From the NCBI RefSeq assembly GCF_002288925.2, contig NW_022098076.1, forward strand, positions 82,454,977 through 82,518,976: DNA of 64,000 nucleotides, read 5' to 3'. Of this stretch, positions 23,838 to 36,690 are shown piece after piece. The notes under the pieces were generated by a model, which was given only the letters and a program-made list of their open reading frames with translations, was not told the origin of the DNA and made no database searches. Each line of letters opens with the position of its first letter. The stretch's first letter is position 1. Position numbers and translations under genes: made by a program. The DNA is from Delphinapterus leucas (lineage: Eukaryota; Chordata; Mammalia; Artiodactyla; Monodontidae).

Positions 23838-24445
23838 TGTGGTGGGTAGAATTCTAAGATGCCGCCCAAGATCCCTGATGCCATACATGTCCTGCACAAT
23901 CCCCAACACTATGCATATGATAGATTTTATGCCCAATAATTAGATTAGCTTAAATGGCCCAGGTCGACTTTTAAAAAGAGAGATTATCTGGGTGAGCCTG
24001 ACTTAATCCCATGAGACCTTTAAATCTATGTCTAGAGGTCAGGGATAGAGGAGTCAGAAATTAAAAGCACAAGAAAGATGCTCTGTGCCAGTGCTGGCTT
24101 GATGAGGAAGGTGCTACAAGGCAAGGAATGCTGACACCCTCCTGGAGCTGAGAGCAGCCCCTGGCTGACAGCCAGCAAGTAAGGGACCTCAGTCCTGAAA
24201 CCACAAGGAACTGAAGTGTTTCAACAATAAGAATGAGCTTGGAAACAGATTTTTACTTCACCCAGAGTCTCCAGATGAGGACTCAGTCCAGCTCACACCT
24301 TGATTCAGCCTAGAGACACCTGAGTAGAGAACTAGGTCACACTGCACCAGATTTGTAACTTACAGAAATTGTGAGATAATACATTTCTGTTATTTTAAGA
24401 CTCTAGGCTTATAGTAATTTGTTACATAGCAGAAGAAGATAAATA
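23838..24445 (+). mobile_element. MLT1-type LTR (ERVL-MaLR)
   Basis: Starts TGTGGTGGGTAGAATTCTAAGATG and keeps the MLT1 order: 'gattatctgggtgagcctgacttaatccca', 'caaggaatgctgac', 'tgacagccagcaagtaagg', 'ctcacaccttgattcagcct', 'aaattgtgagataatacatttctgttattttaag' and an end near 'gtaatttgttacatagcagaagaagataaat'. Solo LTR as far as can be seen; no coding sequence adjoins it. An old germline fossil. Confidence 0.85.
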
Positions 24446-25795
24446 TAAGCAGTAATGGAAAAAATTTAAAATTTGATATCTGGTAAATGGAACTGTTTTT
24501 TTTCTATACTTTTCTATGTTCTGGAATTTTTTTTTAATGATTTTAAAGAAGTTGAAGTTGTCACACTGAGGGGAAATGTCTATTAACTACATTAGTAGAG
24601 ACCCCAATAGGAGCACAAGATTTGGGCAAAGAGAGTGTATGTATTATGGAAAGTGACAGTGGGCCCTCTTCTTCCCCCACCCACTCATTCTGTCTCTATC
24701 TTACATTAGCATCTTGTCTTCCCAGAATTGTTTTATTTGATAATTCTCCCAAGGTAAGGTCCAGATTTCAATTTAGATTTTCTTCTATGGTACTTAATAT
24801 AACATATATTCGATGTGGAAAAAAAAGCAACTGTCTCTTTGGAAAAGCTAGAGTGAGGCAGTAGATAATTAGACTTAGCTATTAATATGTGGCAAGGCTC
24901 TCATTAGGGAAATAATCAGAAAGTATGCACAACAACGGTGGAACTCCAGGAGAAGGTAAATAGACTAGGAGAACCAGGTACATAATGATAATGACAAAGA
25001 CCGACTTAGGAAGAAATATGGTGACTGGGAAATAATTAGCCATTCAAAAATAATTTTAGAAATCTACAACTGAGGAGCCCTGAAAGGAAGAAAAAGCTGT
25101 GGCAATACCTACTGTACATAAATAAATAAAGTATAAAAGTTAATGATGTGAAAAAAAAAGTTAATGATGTGAAATGGTCATAAACAAATTGTGGGAATGA
25201 TTTCAGGAGAAAATCTAGGTCAACGAGAGGCTAATAATTCTTGAGTTCACCCTAAATTTAATTTTAAAAGGCAATACTATGCTTTCCCTTTTTTTCTACA
25301 AGCACTGTAAACTCAAAGTTAATGGGAGTTATGGGTAGCATTTCTAAATCACAGCCTCTTGGAGGCTAATTATTTTGAACTGAATTGTTAAACAGCAACT
25401 TTTTTCTGGTTTGGTAATAAGCATGATAACACCCCTGCTTACATGGCATTAGACTTTAAGAAAACATTCATCAAGCTATTTCTTGTATAATAGATTTTTT
25501 TCCAATTGTCTAAACTGAAGAAACGTGAACTATTCTGTACTGTTTTCATTCTGACAGAATTGGAGAGTTAACTTTCTTAAAGTTATCAAATACCTATTCT
25601 GGGATATTTTGCCTTTAATGGGTAATTGCCATCTGTAAAATCAGGACATCAGAGTGAATGATCTCCATATGACCAACTACTTCTCTCATAAAAGTATGTG
25701 ACTCTAATTATTTACCCCTCAAGTTTCTGAGAGCTCTACAGAGTAAAGTTCAGAGTAACATCTAACTGTGACCTAAGATGTGCTTATGGAAAGTT
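24446..25795. other. Unassigned sequence
   Basis: No family recognised. It contains a short tandem duplication near 25136-25173 in which a 'aaaagttaatgatgtga' unit occurs twice. Confidence 0.45.
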
Positions 25796-25890
25796 ATTCA
25801 TTCATTTACTAAATATTTAATGTGAGTAATTGGTGTCCTCAGCACCTAGGACAAGGTCATGCCAGCAACAGCCGTCTCATTAATGCTGGC
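25796..25890 (-). mobile_element. Probable L2 3' end fragment, antisense
   Basis: 'attcattcatttactaaatatttaatg' followed by 'cctcagcacctaggac' resembles the antisense L2 terminus. Confidence 0.45.
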
Positions 25891-27572
25891 TGAGTTCAGA
25901 GCCCTTGGCTGGCTTTAGACACACAGTGACACACGTTTCATATAATACTAGATTGATACACATACATGAGCACATAAACGACCTATTCGTGGAATCTTGT
26001 TCAAGTGTTGAATAAGAGGCATATGCTTATCTTTGCTGGTGACGTGTTAGTGCATGGACTTATTAGGAAATGAGAGACTAGGGATGTTTGTCTCCTCAGT
26101 CAAGGAGTACTCTTGGTTCCAGTTTTTCTAAGACTGGAATATGCACTTTGACTTAGAGGACCCCAAGCCCAGCAGTTTTAAGGATAAAATCTAAGTTCTA
26201 GAGAGCCATCTTTTCTTGCCTCGCTTACTTATATTTCCCAAGGGAGAAGTTCTATTGGATTGGTTTATTCATCCAAGAGAAAACACAAGTATTGAGCATA
26301 TTTGGAGCTAAGGAATCTCCTAGGGACTTGGGACCCTTATGTCCTGCTTTTAGGGGGTCACCCTATTTATCAAGCCACAGAAACACCCAAACCCTGCATA
26401 TTCCAATAATCATATGTTTAAGTACAAGCATACTCATTCCACTCTGACAAGATGGTACCCATGTAACACACTACTGGCTACAGCTGGAGGAGATATTGCT
26501 GTAGTGTTGTAAGTTGGTCTCAGTGCTTACAATCTCTGGGTTCTGCAAGACTTGAAAAAAAAATACATCTAAATCTACCAATAATTGAACAGCAAAAAGA
26601 AAAGATAGTTTAAAGCTGACAACAACTGGATTGACTGCTATAGTGAAATAAGGAGAAAAAGAAATAAGGAAAAAAGGCAGGAAATATCTCAAATAAGTGG
26701 CAGTAAATTCGATTTCATATAGAGGTTACAGAGGTAATATAAATGTGTAAATCTGGACAGGTGTAAGACAGATGTGAGAAATGCAGCCTGTTTGAACAGG
26801 AGAGTGGGTGTTTTAAGTGAAAGGCATTTTAAATTAAAATTTTAAAATGGAACCAGACACCGTGTGAGCCATCTTCTGCTGGATTCAGCCCACTGGTTGT
26901 CATTCTGAACCATTGTACCAAATGTCCAGAGGAAAGCTGGAAAAGAAAGCTAACATACAGGGGAAATTTAAGGCCAGAGGGGTGTCTGCTACTTCCTCCC
27001 TCCTCTATTTATTTCTTATTCTTTCTTCCTTGGCCAGGGTTCTAAGCCCAGGGTTCACCCACACTTTCAATTCTGAAGGGTTTGTTCATGGGTAGGCTAT
27101 CTTGTCTATTTAGGACTGTTGTAGTTTTTCTGCTGCCTTTCACTGCTGGACACAAAATGTGCTGTAGAGAGTCCCCAAGGTCTCCACTCTAGAATAGCAA
27201 CCATATCCCAGTGATGGAAGGCTTCGTCTTGCTCAACATCACTCTACCTTTCCACTTGCTCCCCAGAAGCATTTGCTGGTAGCCTCAGCTTTCAGCTTAA
27301 TGGAAATATTATCATGGCTCCTAGTGAAGTGCCCTCCCCGTGACTCCTAACTTCTCCAAGTAAGAAGATTCAGAATTAGAGAGTGGTTAAAAAAATTAAA
27401 GTGGCTCATAATTAGGTGAAAGAGCTACCGCCCCTCCTCGGTCTTTTGGTGTCTGGCTTTGTTTCAAGCTATAGAGGCGGAGAATATAAATATACTGCAT
27501 TCTGCAAGTAAGAACCTTCTTATAAGAGTATTCACAACTGATAGAATAGCTGGATGTGTTTTTACACATTTT
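25891..27572. other. Unassigned sequence
   Basis: About 1.7 kb with no recognised family, exon or RNA gene. Confidence 0.45.
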
Positions 27573-28625
27573 TCCCCCAAAACTTTAATATGAAAAACTT
27601 TGAATACATAGATAGCGAATTAGAAAAAAAATTTGCAGTAAACATTGATATACCCAACTCCTAGATTCTATATTGCACCTTAACTTGTTTTGTTATGTCT
27701 CTATTCATTTGTCTGTCTTATTTTTGATGCATTTCATAATTAATAGATATCTGTATACTTTTCCCTAAATACTTCAGTGTGCATATGTTGACGACGGTTC
27801 AATGTTTGTTTAGAGTTTTTTATTTTGATGTCAAATTTAGATGCAATGAAGTGCACAAATCTTAAGTGTACATTTGCTGAATTTTTTACAAATGCATCCG
27901 TCTGTGTAACTCATACTCCTTCTCTCACCTCAGAAATTTCCCTCATGCCTCTTTCCTTCAATTGCCACCTACATCTGCCCAAAGCTACTGTTCTGATTAC
28001 TTTTTACCATAGATTAGGTTCAGGCCATATTGTGAATGGAATCGTACAGTATGCGTGCTTTTTTGTAAGGCTTCTTTTACTCAATGTGAGGATTTTGTGA
28101 GTCATCCCTGTTGTTTCATGTATCAGTACTTTGTTTCTTTTTATTATTACATGATTATCCCACATTTTACCCAGTCTTCTATTGATGGCACCTGGCCTGT
28201 TTACAATTTCAGAAATGCTGGTTTGTAATAATCCCATAATTTCATGTCCCTTTCCTTCAATGTATGAGTTCTGGTTGCTTCATATTCTTGGCAGAGATTG
28301 GTGTTGTAAGTAATTCTTACAGTTTAGCCATTTAGACGAGTGCATAGTACTATTTCATGTGTTTGCTTTATTTTCATGTCTCTGATGACTATGAGATGGA
28401 ATATTTTTTCTTGTATTTACTTTTGAGTTGTATATCTTCTTTGGTGATGCGTCTGTTCAATCTCTTGTCCATTTAACTTTGGTGGGTATCTTCTTATTAT
28501 CCAGTTCTAGGAGTGTTTTATTTATCCTGGACACCAAATCTTTTTCAGGTATATGCGTTTTCTGTTGGATTGTTTTAAAGGGCCTTTCATCGTACCATAA
28601 GTCCATCAAAGCACTCATGAACCTT
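27573..28625 (-). mobile_element. L1M LINE 3' third, antisense, about 1 kb
   Basis: Order on plus: 'ccctaaatacttcagtgtgcat', 'gaagtgcacaaatcttaagtgtac', 'ctgttctgattac', 'aatggaatcgtacagtatg', 'cttcttttactcaatgtgagg', then ORF2-end antisense 'gtatatcttctttggtgatgcgtctgttcaatc' and 'gttctaggagtgttttatttatcctggacacc'. The last part still shows a short minus-strand frame (28457-28660) that is only an ORF2 relic. Confidence 0.8.
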
Positions 28626-28894
28626 AGAACTCTTACTAGGATGAGCAAACCCCTTGTCATTAGTCTACTGTCTTTTGAAATATGTTCCTTGGTCCTCAGA
28701 AGAGCACATACAGAACTTTACAAATTCCTTTTTAAGTATAACATAATACTTGAGAGATGCTGTCCTTTCTAAGCTGCTTGATTTCATTTCACCTGTGCCA
28801 CTTAATTTAAAAATTGGAAAAAAAAAGAGAGTTAAAATAATGTACCAGTCAGGCTCTTATATTTTACAGTTTACAGTTTATAATATAAACTTTC

Positions 28895-29048
28895 AAATAT
28901 GTCATTTCATGTGTTGTTCATTGATAGCCTTTGAAGAAAGTCTATCAGCTCCACTTTGCAGGTACCTAAACTGAGCCTTAATGAGGATAAGGCCCTTGCT
29001 CAATACCATCCAGGTGGTAAAAGGAAGAGTCAAATTTAGTTCTTCTGA
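28895..29048 (-). mobile_element. MIR SINE, antisense
   Basis: 'ctccactttgcaggtacctaaactgagccttaatgagg' followed by 'cccttgctcaataccatccaggtggtaaaaggaagagtcaaat' is the antisense MIR core. Confidence 0.75.
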
Positions 29049-30745
29049 CCCCGCCCCTCACCACTGCTGGTACCATAGTTGAAATGCAGCCTGGTGGTCT
29101 GTGTCGGAATTAGGGCTGGGAGATCAGCATCTTACTATCTTCCTGGCAATGGAGACCCTAAAGCTGACACCCAAGAGTGAGTTATTAATTCTGAATTGCC
29201 AGGCTCTGCTAAATACATCTACCCGTGTCCTGTTTCTATGAATAACAGGCTTATTTAGCGAAACAATTAGGCAAATTAGTGGCAACTCAACTTTCGAAAG
29301 GACACAGTGACCAGTACTCTGGTCAAATTCTTTTCTTAGCTCTAGAATTTTGAGGATGTACACATGTTGGAAAAAAGCAATTCGGGTTAGTTCCTCAAGG
29401 GTTTATTTTTAGCAAGTGCTTTGAAGATTATATGCAGAAGACATTTGCTAAGATAAAATTATTCTCATGGTATGAATCAGCTTATTGCTCCTCATCTCCT
29501 TTAAAATAATGGGTTCTTTACGTTTGTTGGATTTATTTTAACACATTAAAGCATTTTCAAAAGTAAATGTCAATTTGAAAAATTACTCTCTCCATGTGTT
29601 CAGTAATGGAAGGGAACCACACAAACTCACCATCAGCAAATATCCAAGGGGTTCTCTCACTAAGCCCTCGCATGGCATCAGGGCAGGTGAAAGGATTAGA
29701 CGACTTAATTCCCGCTTCTAATTCCATTTCCATCAGAGCTTTAAATATTTACTACTGCTTAAGACTCCTACATTTTGGTAATCTTTGATGAATCAGTTAT
29801 GGGTTTTGAGTTATCACAAAAGTGCACTATAGAACAGCCTTATCCTTTGCATCTCTCTCCTTCTTCCAATCCCAGGCCCCCTGAAAGTAGGTTAGTTAAA
29901 CTAGATCAAACATAAGTCTAAATAATTGAAACAGGACTCCCTCTGGGAACAGCTGAAATTCTGTTGTAAAGCCAGCAACATGAATGGGTAGAAAATTGTT
30001 CTTTAGACTAATTTTGCTCTAAGTAAAGCGTTTTCTTTCCTTTAACCGCATTTCTTGACAAATGTCCTGCACATAGTAGGTACTCAAAAAACATCTACAG
30101 ATTGAATTTAAATCTATTCTTTCTTGGGGAGGCAGAATGACTTTCTTTTTTTCCCCCTCTGAGCTCTCTAAATATTCAGAATGTTGGGTTAGAGTTTTAC
30201 AAAGGAGTTCTGAACTGAGGTCAATGGATAGAATTCAAGGAATTGTGCATTTGGGTGGGAAACATTATATCTTTCTCATGACTAATCTCTAATTAGAAGT
30301 TAGCATGTTCTTTTATTGTGAATATAACCCTCCCCCCCAAATATAGTAAAGCTAGCAGTATTCTTAGACCTTTGCTACAATAGGAATCACAGATATTTTC
30401 AAATTATATTGTTTTTGCAGATCTTTTGAAATTTTTACATTCATCGACATTTCAAACTTATTGGGCTCACTAGAAGATATTTTTATTTACTGCATTTGTA
30501 GTGAGACACATATATTACAAAAATACTATTTTGAGAAGGATTCTCTTCTTAGTTGTCATTCTTCAAGTGCCCTTATCCTTCAGTGAAATCTGCGTATCAT
30601 GGAGACTTGTATGTTTGGGAAGAATGAAGGGACTTGGAGTCCAGAGAAGGATTTTCCTTTCTGACTAAAAATGCATCTAATATAATCCTGACAAAAAGTA
30701 CATATATTCATTTTTTTTGCACGTTCTTGCATTATTTATTTTTAA
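29049..30745. other. Unassigned sequence with a possible L2 end
   Basis: Mostly unrecognised. 30050-30112 ('gacaaatgtcctgcacatagtaggtactcaaaaaacat') resembles a sense L2 3' end, but it is too short to be sure. Confidence 0.4.
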
Positions 30746-31273
30746 GTTTTAAAAAAATTTTATTGTATTATAGTTGATTTACAATGTTGTGTTAGTTTCG
30801 GGTATACAGCAAAGTGAACCAGCTATACATATACACGTATCCACTCTTCTTTAGATCCTTTTCCCATATAGGCCATCGCAGAATATTGAGTAGAGCTCCC
30901 TGTGCTCTACAGTAGGTCCTTGTTAGTTATCTATTTTATGTATAGTAGTGTGTATATGTCAATCCCAATCTCCCAGTTTATCCCTCCCCCACTTCCCCCC
31001 TGGTAACCATAAGTTTGTTTTCTACCTCTGTAACTCTATTTCTGTTTTGTAGACAAGTTCATTTGTACCCTTTTTTTAGATTCCACATATAAGTGATATC
31101 ACATGATATCTGTCTTTCTCTGTCTGACTTATTTCACTCAGCATGACAATCTCTAAGTCCAACCGTGTTGCTGCAAATGACATTATTTCTTTATTTTCTA
31201 TGGCTGAGTAATATTCCATTGTTTTCTACTTTATCCATCCATCCGTCAATGGACATTTAGGTTGCTTCCATAT
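30746..31273 (-). mobile_element. L1 3' UTR and end of ORF2, antisense
   Basis: From a T-rich tail at 30746-30760 through 'acaatgttgtgttagttt', 'ccctgtgctctacagtagg', 'atctattttatgtatag', 'tagattccacatataag' and 'tctctgtctgacttatttcactcagcatgac' to 'ggacatttaggttgcttcc', where it is 5'-truncated. Same 3' UTR type as the other young L1s here. Confidence 0.9.
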
Positions 31274-31310
31274 AATCAGGACTCTGTTGTAAGTCAAAGA
31301 AAACAAAATA

Positions 31311-31400
31311 AAAATCGCTCCAAACAGAATCTTTATGTTCTACACGTGAAGCTAATATGATGTCATATGTCAATTATACCTTAAAAAATTGCTCCAAACA
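31311..31400 (+). mobile_element. Minimal L1 tail insertion with TSDs
   Basis: Only about 58 bases (31327-31384) of L1 3' end, a decayed 'ctacacgtgaagctaatatgatg..tatgtcaattatacc' plus A tail, lie between AAAATCGCTCCAAACA (31311-31326) and AAAATTGCTCCAAACA (31385-31400). The TSD copies differ only by a C/T at a CpG. Confidence 0.8.
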
Positions 31401-32995
31401 ATAAGGGGGAATTATTGGATGATGCCATTGAAGCAATGGAGTAGTAACAACCCAGTTAAGACCCTGGGTCCATTCATCTGTGATTTCCTCAATGTGGTTT
31501 TTTAATTTGTGTTGGCTGAGTTCTCTGGCTGCTTCACCATAACTGCAAGGTGGGTGCAAGAAAGGAAAGTTAATGGCTTCCTCATTCTCATCCTTGTGGA
31601 GAGAGCATTGCTTTATCAGAAGAGCTAACCAAGAAAACTCTTGTTGCCATTAGGAAGGGAAGAGAGGGGGAGTATTTATAGATTATGCAACCAACAGGTG
31701 CCTAATTATTAGTAAATATTTAAATAAATTCAATGTTCACAGCCAGAATATGACACACTCCAGTTATTTTGTGTTTTCTTATGGTATTTTGAACACTAAA
31801 AAAATAAAAACTAATTTAAAACACTGGTGAATATTTATTACATCTCTTAATAGGAAAAGACTTTAAAGTATAAGAGCAATGGACAAAATGAAAATGAAAA
31901 GAATCACATTATTTTTAAATGGTTCATGAAAAGATTCCATAAAAAAACAAATATAAATTAGGAAAAATAGTTGCCAGTAAAATGAGAATTAATATTCTTC
32001 AAAATGAAAAGTTTTCTTACACAACCTCAAAAACAACAGGCTACCTTGTAGTGGACACTGTTGATGCCTCACCCACTCTGCTGGGCTGGTACTGTGGGAG
32101 TGAAGCCAGCACCTATTTCTCCTCCCCTGAGCATTGCACCCAGGGCAGGCTGGAAGTGCCAGGGAGTGAATCCTCAGCCCCCTACACCCACTAACCACAG
32201 AGTGGCTACAGTCTTTGTGGAAATATCCCAGCTCCCTAGTCCCTGAATGGGGTGATTTGAAAGCAGAACCTAGTCAAAAACAGACCTTGTATCAGTTACC
32301 TTCATCTCTCTGTCTCCCTTTCCTTCTCTCAGACCAGAGTTTCCCAAAACTACCAATCAAACTCACTGCTTCCACTCAAATACTACTTTCTGGAAAAGTT
32401 CCGATGAGAATCAAAAAGGCACACCTGGATAACATTTTAAAGAGAGAATATACAAATCATAAAACTCAACCCTTCCCCACTACCCCGCTGTGCTCCAGAG
32501 CTTGGTTTTGACCTACCAGGCTATAACATTGTCTTAAACACCCGGCTGACTTCAGTTTATAGCAGCCTTAAGTATTTAATAAGTTATCAGCAGGTCTCAC
32601 TATCCCTACAGGTCATCACTTCATCCTCTGCCCAGATATCAGTGACTCATCTAAATAGCAAACACTGAGCATGTTGCTACCCTGGTTAAAGCCTTAGGAA
32701 GCTGGCTGGGCTCAGGGAACAGGCTCCTCCTTGGATATATCTTTCCTTGTACTCAATCAGTTAAAAGAAGAAGCAGAAGAGAAGTAAGTATGAAGAAAAA
32801 AAAAAAACCCAAAAAACAAAAAACGTTTCCTTCCTCGTTTTTAAAGAAATGAATATTTAAGGAAGAGCCTCTTTTTCAAGAAACAAAACTCTGTTATTGA
32901 GTATATTCAAAGAATTCTCTCATACTCTGATAATGAAAATACAATTCAATACAATCATCAAAGAAGAATATTTGGCAAAACTATGTACACATGTA
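31401..32995. other. Unassigned sequence
   Basis: No family recognised. An A-rich run lies at 32790-32826. A 98-codon plus frame (32215-32511) and small frames on both strands at 31982-32246 have no visible domain. Confidence 0.4.
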
Positions 32996-32999
32996 TTTT

Positions 33000-33775
33000 C
33001 AAAAATGTTTATACCATTCAATTTAACATGCCCACTTCTATTCATTCTTTATTGATCTCTTTGAAAATTACATCTAGTAAATTAGAAAACATTTTGATTA
33101 ATTGCATCCTTTGAACTATGTATAAGTGGAGAAAGGAGGGAAACCTAAGTCCAGGCTCTGAGAGTGTTAGTTATGTTATGAGAGACATTGGTAAGAATGG
33201 AAAAGGCAGGACGAATGAAGGAATAGAAAAATGTTCCCTGGATTCTCTTACCTTTCTCCTTCATTCATTTCTCTTGGCTCCGATGCTGCACTGGCCTGAA
33301 GGCCCTGGCTCTGATGCTCACCATTGCTTAAATCTTGGCATCTCTTTCTCTTGGCCTGTTTCTAGATCTTGAATCTTCCTGAGCTGTGACATTGCATTTC
33401 TGGCATACCTATTCTTTCCCAAATGTCTGACTTGGATTTTACCCAGTTTTCAACGTCACTCTTCTCACAATTCAGTGGTAACCCATTCTATATTGTGACA
33501 TTATCATCCAGACTACTGATCCATTTTCTAGTATGGACTACCATGTCCCATGTCTAAATATCATGGACCAATTTCAGTATTTTACAATTAATGTTGTTAA
33601 TGATGTGAGAGTGGGCTATAGGCTGATTAACTATGAACTAAAAAGACCTTCTGCATGTCTTTTCCAGAATATAAGAAGTAGACTTTTTTTTTTTCAAACA
33701 CTGGATATTGGCTTCACATTTCTGTAGAAATTCATTCTAAATCATGAAAATCACCAATAAATGGGAGGGGTGCTC
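33000..33775 (+). repeat. Arm A of an inverted repeat pair (unidentified element)
   Basis: Matches the reverse complement of 35930-36690 along its whole length. The core 33230-33420 matches at roughly nine bases in ten by eye ('ggccctggctctgatgctc' and 'cttggcatctctttctctt' are identical), while the flanks match at roughly three in four. Family not recognised; it could be two copies of an interspersed element or an old inverted duplication. An 84-codon frame at 33118-33372 has a counterpart in arm B but no known domain. Confidence 0.75.
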
Positions 33776-35929
33776 ATTGCCTGTACCAGGGCAGACTGTC
33801 CCTCATCTTTCCTTGGTTACTCTTCCACCATTGTGGATTGAGTGACATTAGACCTACAAAAGGGTTCTGCAAATTTTGGATTAGTACATCAATGGATGCT
33901 TTATTGTTATATCTGATATATTATAGAGTCCAGTATGATGATTCTATTTTCTCAGGAGCTTCCACTTATTTTTATTCTCATCATGAACGCATTTCGTCTC
34001 CATCTTACTTTCTTGCACAAAGTAGACTAATGTCACTTTGTAAACATTTTTGTTTCATCTGGTACATTAAAAGACACAAACCAAGTACTATTTTTCATTT
34101 TTAAAAATGGGAAATCATTAGAAATCACCATGATATGTAAAGTTAATCGAATTGCTGGACTAAAACAATATTATTAATAAACAACTAAATGGCACATCGT
34201 TAAAATGAGCTCATTATATGCAGACTATAATTATAAGGTATGAAAAATCATATGCAGAGGTTATCTTCGCTGGAAAGTAAATAACTGTCTCACTCAGAGC
34301 TGATTTGCTAAAATATTATCTGGAAAACCAATAAATATTCATTATCATATTAAACATAAAATTCTGTCAGTAGAAGATTACTTCTTTCAAGGTCACCTAT
34401 GTTGAAAAGCACAAAGAAGAGGCAGCAAATGATATACTTATTCAGGTCCCTGTTAAACCACACAATTTTTGACCTCTAGCAAATTCCCGATTCTGCTCTG
34501 TTCCATTGGGAAAGTGGAATTTTGGATTTGCCGATTCCTTTTGCTTTACAAGTATATTGTAAACATAAATTGCGTGCAGCTCGATGAAAATACCTGGAAA
34601 GCAGATATCTATATAAATATAAGACCCTTATATCTTATTATTTCTAGTAGTTAAAAAATACTTTCTCTGACATATAACATTAAATATCTCCCAAAGCATT
34701 TTCAATCTGTGAAAGCTACTCAAATTATATAGTTCTATTACAGGTATAATGGAAAAGATCTAAATGGATATACATGGAGTGTCATGTATTGAAACACGAA
34801 GTCAAATGCAGTTTGACACTTTGAGATTTTTGATCATGTTGATCTAAGCCAGCATGACATATTTTTCTTTTTTAAATTTTTATTTCTTAATTTTTTGGTG
34901 TCAAATCAAACTTGTTACATTTCCCCCACGTGTAGCTTCATCACAAGTGTATTCCCCAATAAGGGAGCAAAGCAGTATGGCTAACTCCATTAGAAGCCAA
35001 GCCATATTTATGGCCAAAAGAACCATACATAGACGATGATGTAAGCCTCAGGGTGAGGAGAAACTGTAGGTGGAGGTTGGGGGAGCCAGAGTAGATGACA
35101 CCTAATTATACATATGGGTCCATACAATTTCAGTCTGATTACTGAAACTTGCAAATAAAGATAGCTGCCCCAAATCAGTACATCAAAGGCTTTGAAAACT
35201 GAAGTGAGACTTGTATCACTCTGCCCAATGACACACTTTTAGAATGGAAATTGCCTAAAGTCTGGTCCCACAAATCCATCAGCAATCCAAAGAGATCATA
35301 TTTGTACCAGGAGGATGAATACACTTTATTGCACAGTTTATAGAGTGTTAAATGTGACAGATTCTTTTACATATAATGAAAAGTAAATTTCACTTTTAAA
35401 TAGCTGGCAATAAATTTAAAGGTTTTTTAAAATTTTCACAACAGATTTATACCCTCTTTTACCTTCTTGGAATTAATGCCCTTTGAGACTGATATGTACA
35501 TTTCTCTTCACCAAGATTGCGAGTCCAAGTTTGGAGCCCAACTTCTGGCATTTTTTGAACAGAATATCAGCAGCAGCTCTGATCACCAACTGCAATTACA
35601 TCTGTAAATCTGGTTCGGTGACATTTCTGCACCTCCCTGTAGACACCAGAACATCTTGGCAGGTGGCCAGTTGATCAAGCACTAGAGAATCCCTGGGATG
35701 TGTAGCTGCCACAAGTGAACCCATCATTTCATAACCTGAGACTCAGCAAAATTTCATTCTCCTTAAGTAAGAACCTAGGAAGTCTTGGAGTTATCTTTAA
35801 AAGTCCTTATAATTAATATCATGGGGATGACAAAAAGAGTTAGATTTTTTATTTGTTAATGTTGTTTGTTGTGTGTAAAAGAACTCAACAGAAAAGGTGC
35901 CCATCATGGAAAATATGAATAAAAAACAA
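33776..35929. other. Spacer between the inverted arms, unassigned
   Basis: About 2.15 kb of A+T-rich sequence with no recognised repeat family or coding domain; small ORFs only. Confidence 0.45.
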
Positions 35930-36690
35930 ACTGTGGGCCCTTACCCTTTTTTTGTGATTTTCCTGGTTTAGAATGAATTTTTGCAGAAAAGTGAAACTGA
36001 TACCTAGCATTTAAGAAACGCTAATTCTAACACTCTGGAATATATATGTCTAAAGTCCTTTCGTTTTACTTTTCTTCAATCACCACTGAGGACATGAATT
36101 GTAAAATAGTGCAGTTGGCACATGATTTGTAGGCATGGAACATGGTGGTATATTCCAGTAAATGGAATGATAGTCTGGGTGAAAATGAATCACAAAATAG
36201 AATAGATTACCATTGACCTGTGAAAGGATTAACATTGGAAATTGGGTGAGATCCAAGTCAGATATTAGGGAAAGAATAGGTAAGCCAATGCCAGAAATGT
36301 AATATCATAGCTCAGGAAGAGTTAAGATCTGAAAATAGGCCAAGAGAAAGAGATGCCAAGACTTAAGCAATGGTGAGCATCAGAGCCAGGGCCTTGAGGC
36401 CAGCACAGCACTGGAGCCAAGAGAAATGATTGAAGGAGAAAGGTAAGAGACTCCAGGGAACATGTGTCTATTCCTTCATTAACCCTTCCTCCCCTACGCT
36501 TGCCAATTTCCCATAATATAACTAACACTCTGAGAGCCTGTACTGGGGGGTTCCCCTCTTCTCTGATCTTAACTTAGCATACAGTATGCTATAAATCAAG
36601 TGACAGTTTAATTAATTTAATTTAATTTGGTGAGTAAATGAATAAAGAAAGATAAAAGTGTATCCAATGAGCACAAGGGCATCCACATTT
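35930..36690 (-). repeat. Arm B of the inverted repeat pair
   Basis: Reverse-complement counterpart of 33000-33775. The corresponding minus-strand frame at 36322-36528 keeps the same residue pattern (SDAHHCL, LGISFSWP), but this simply follows from nucleotide similarity. One 4-5 base insertion relative to arm A lies near 36280. Confidence 0.75.

Noticed and set aside
33118..33372. Frames in arms A and B with similar residues, suggesting a gene pair
   Set aside because: Similarity follows from the inverted repeat at DNA level; other frames and flanks are equally alike and no domain is seen.
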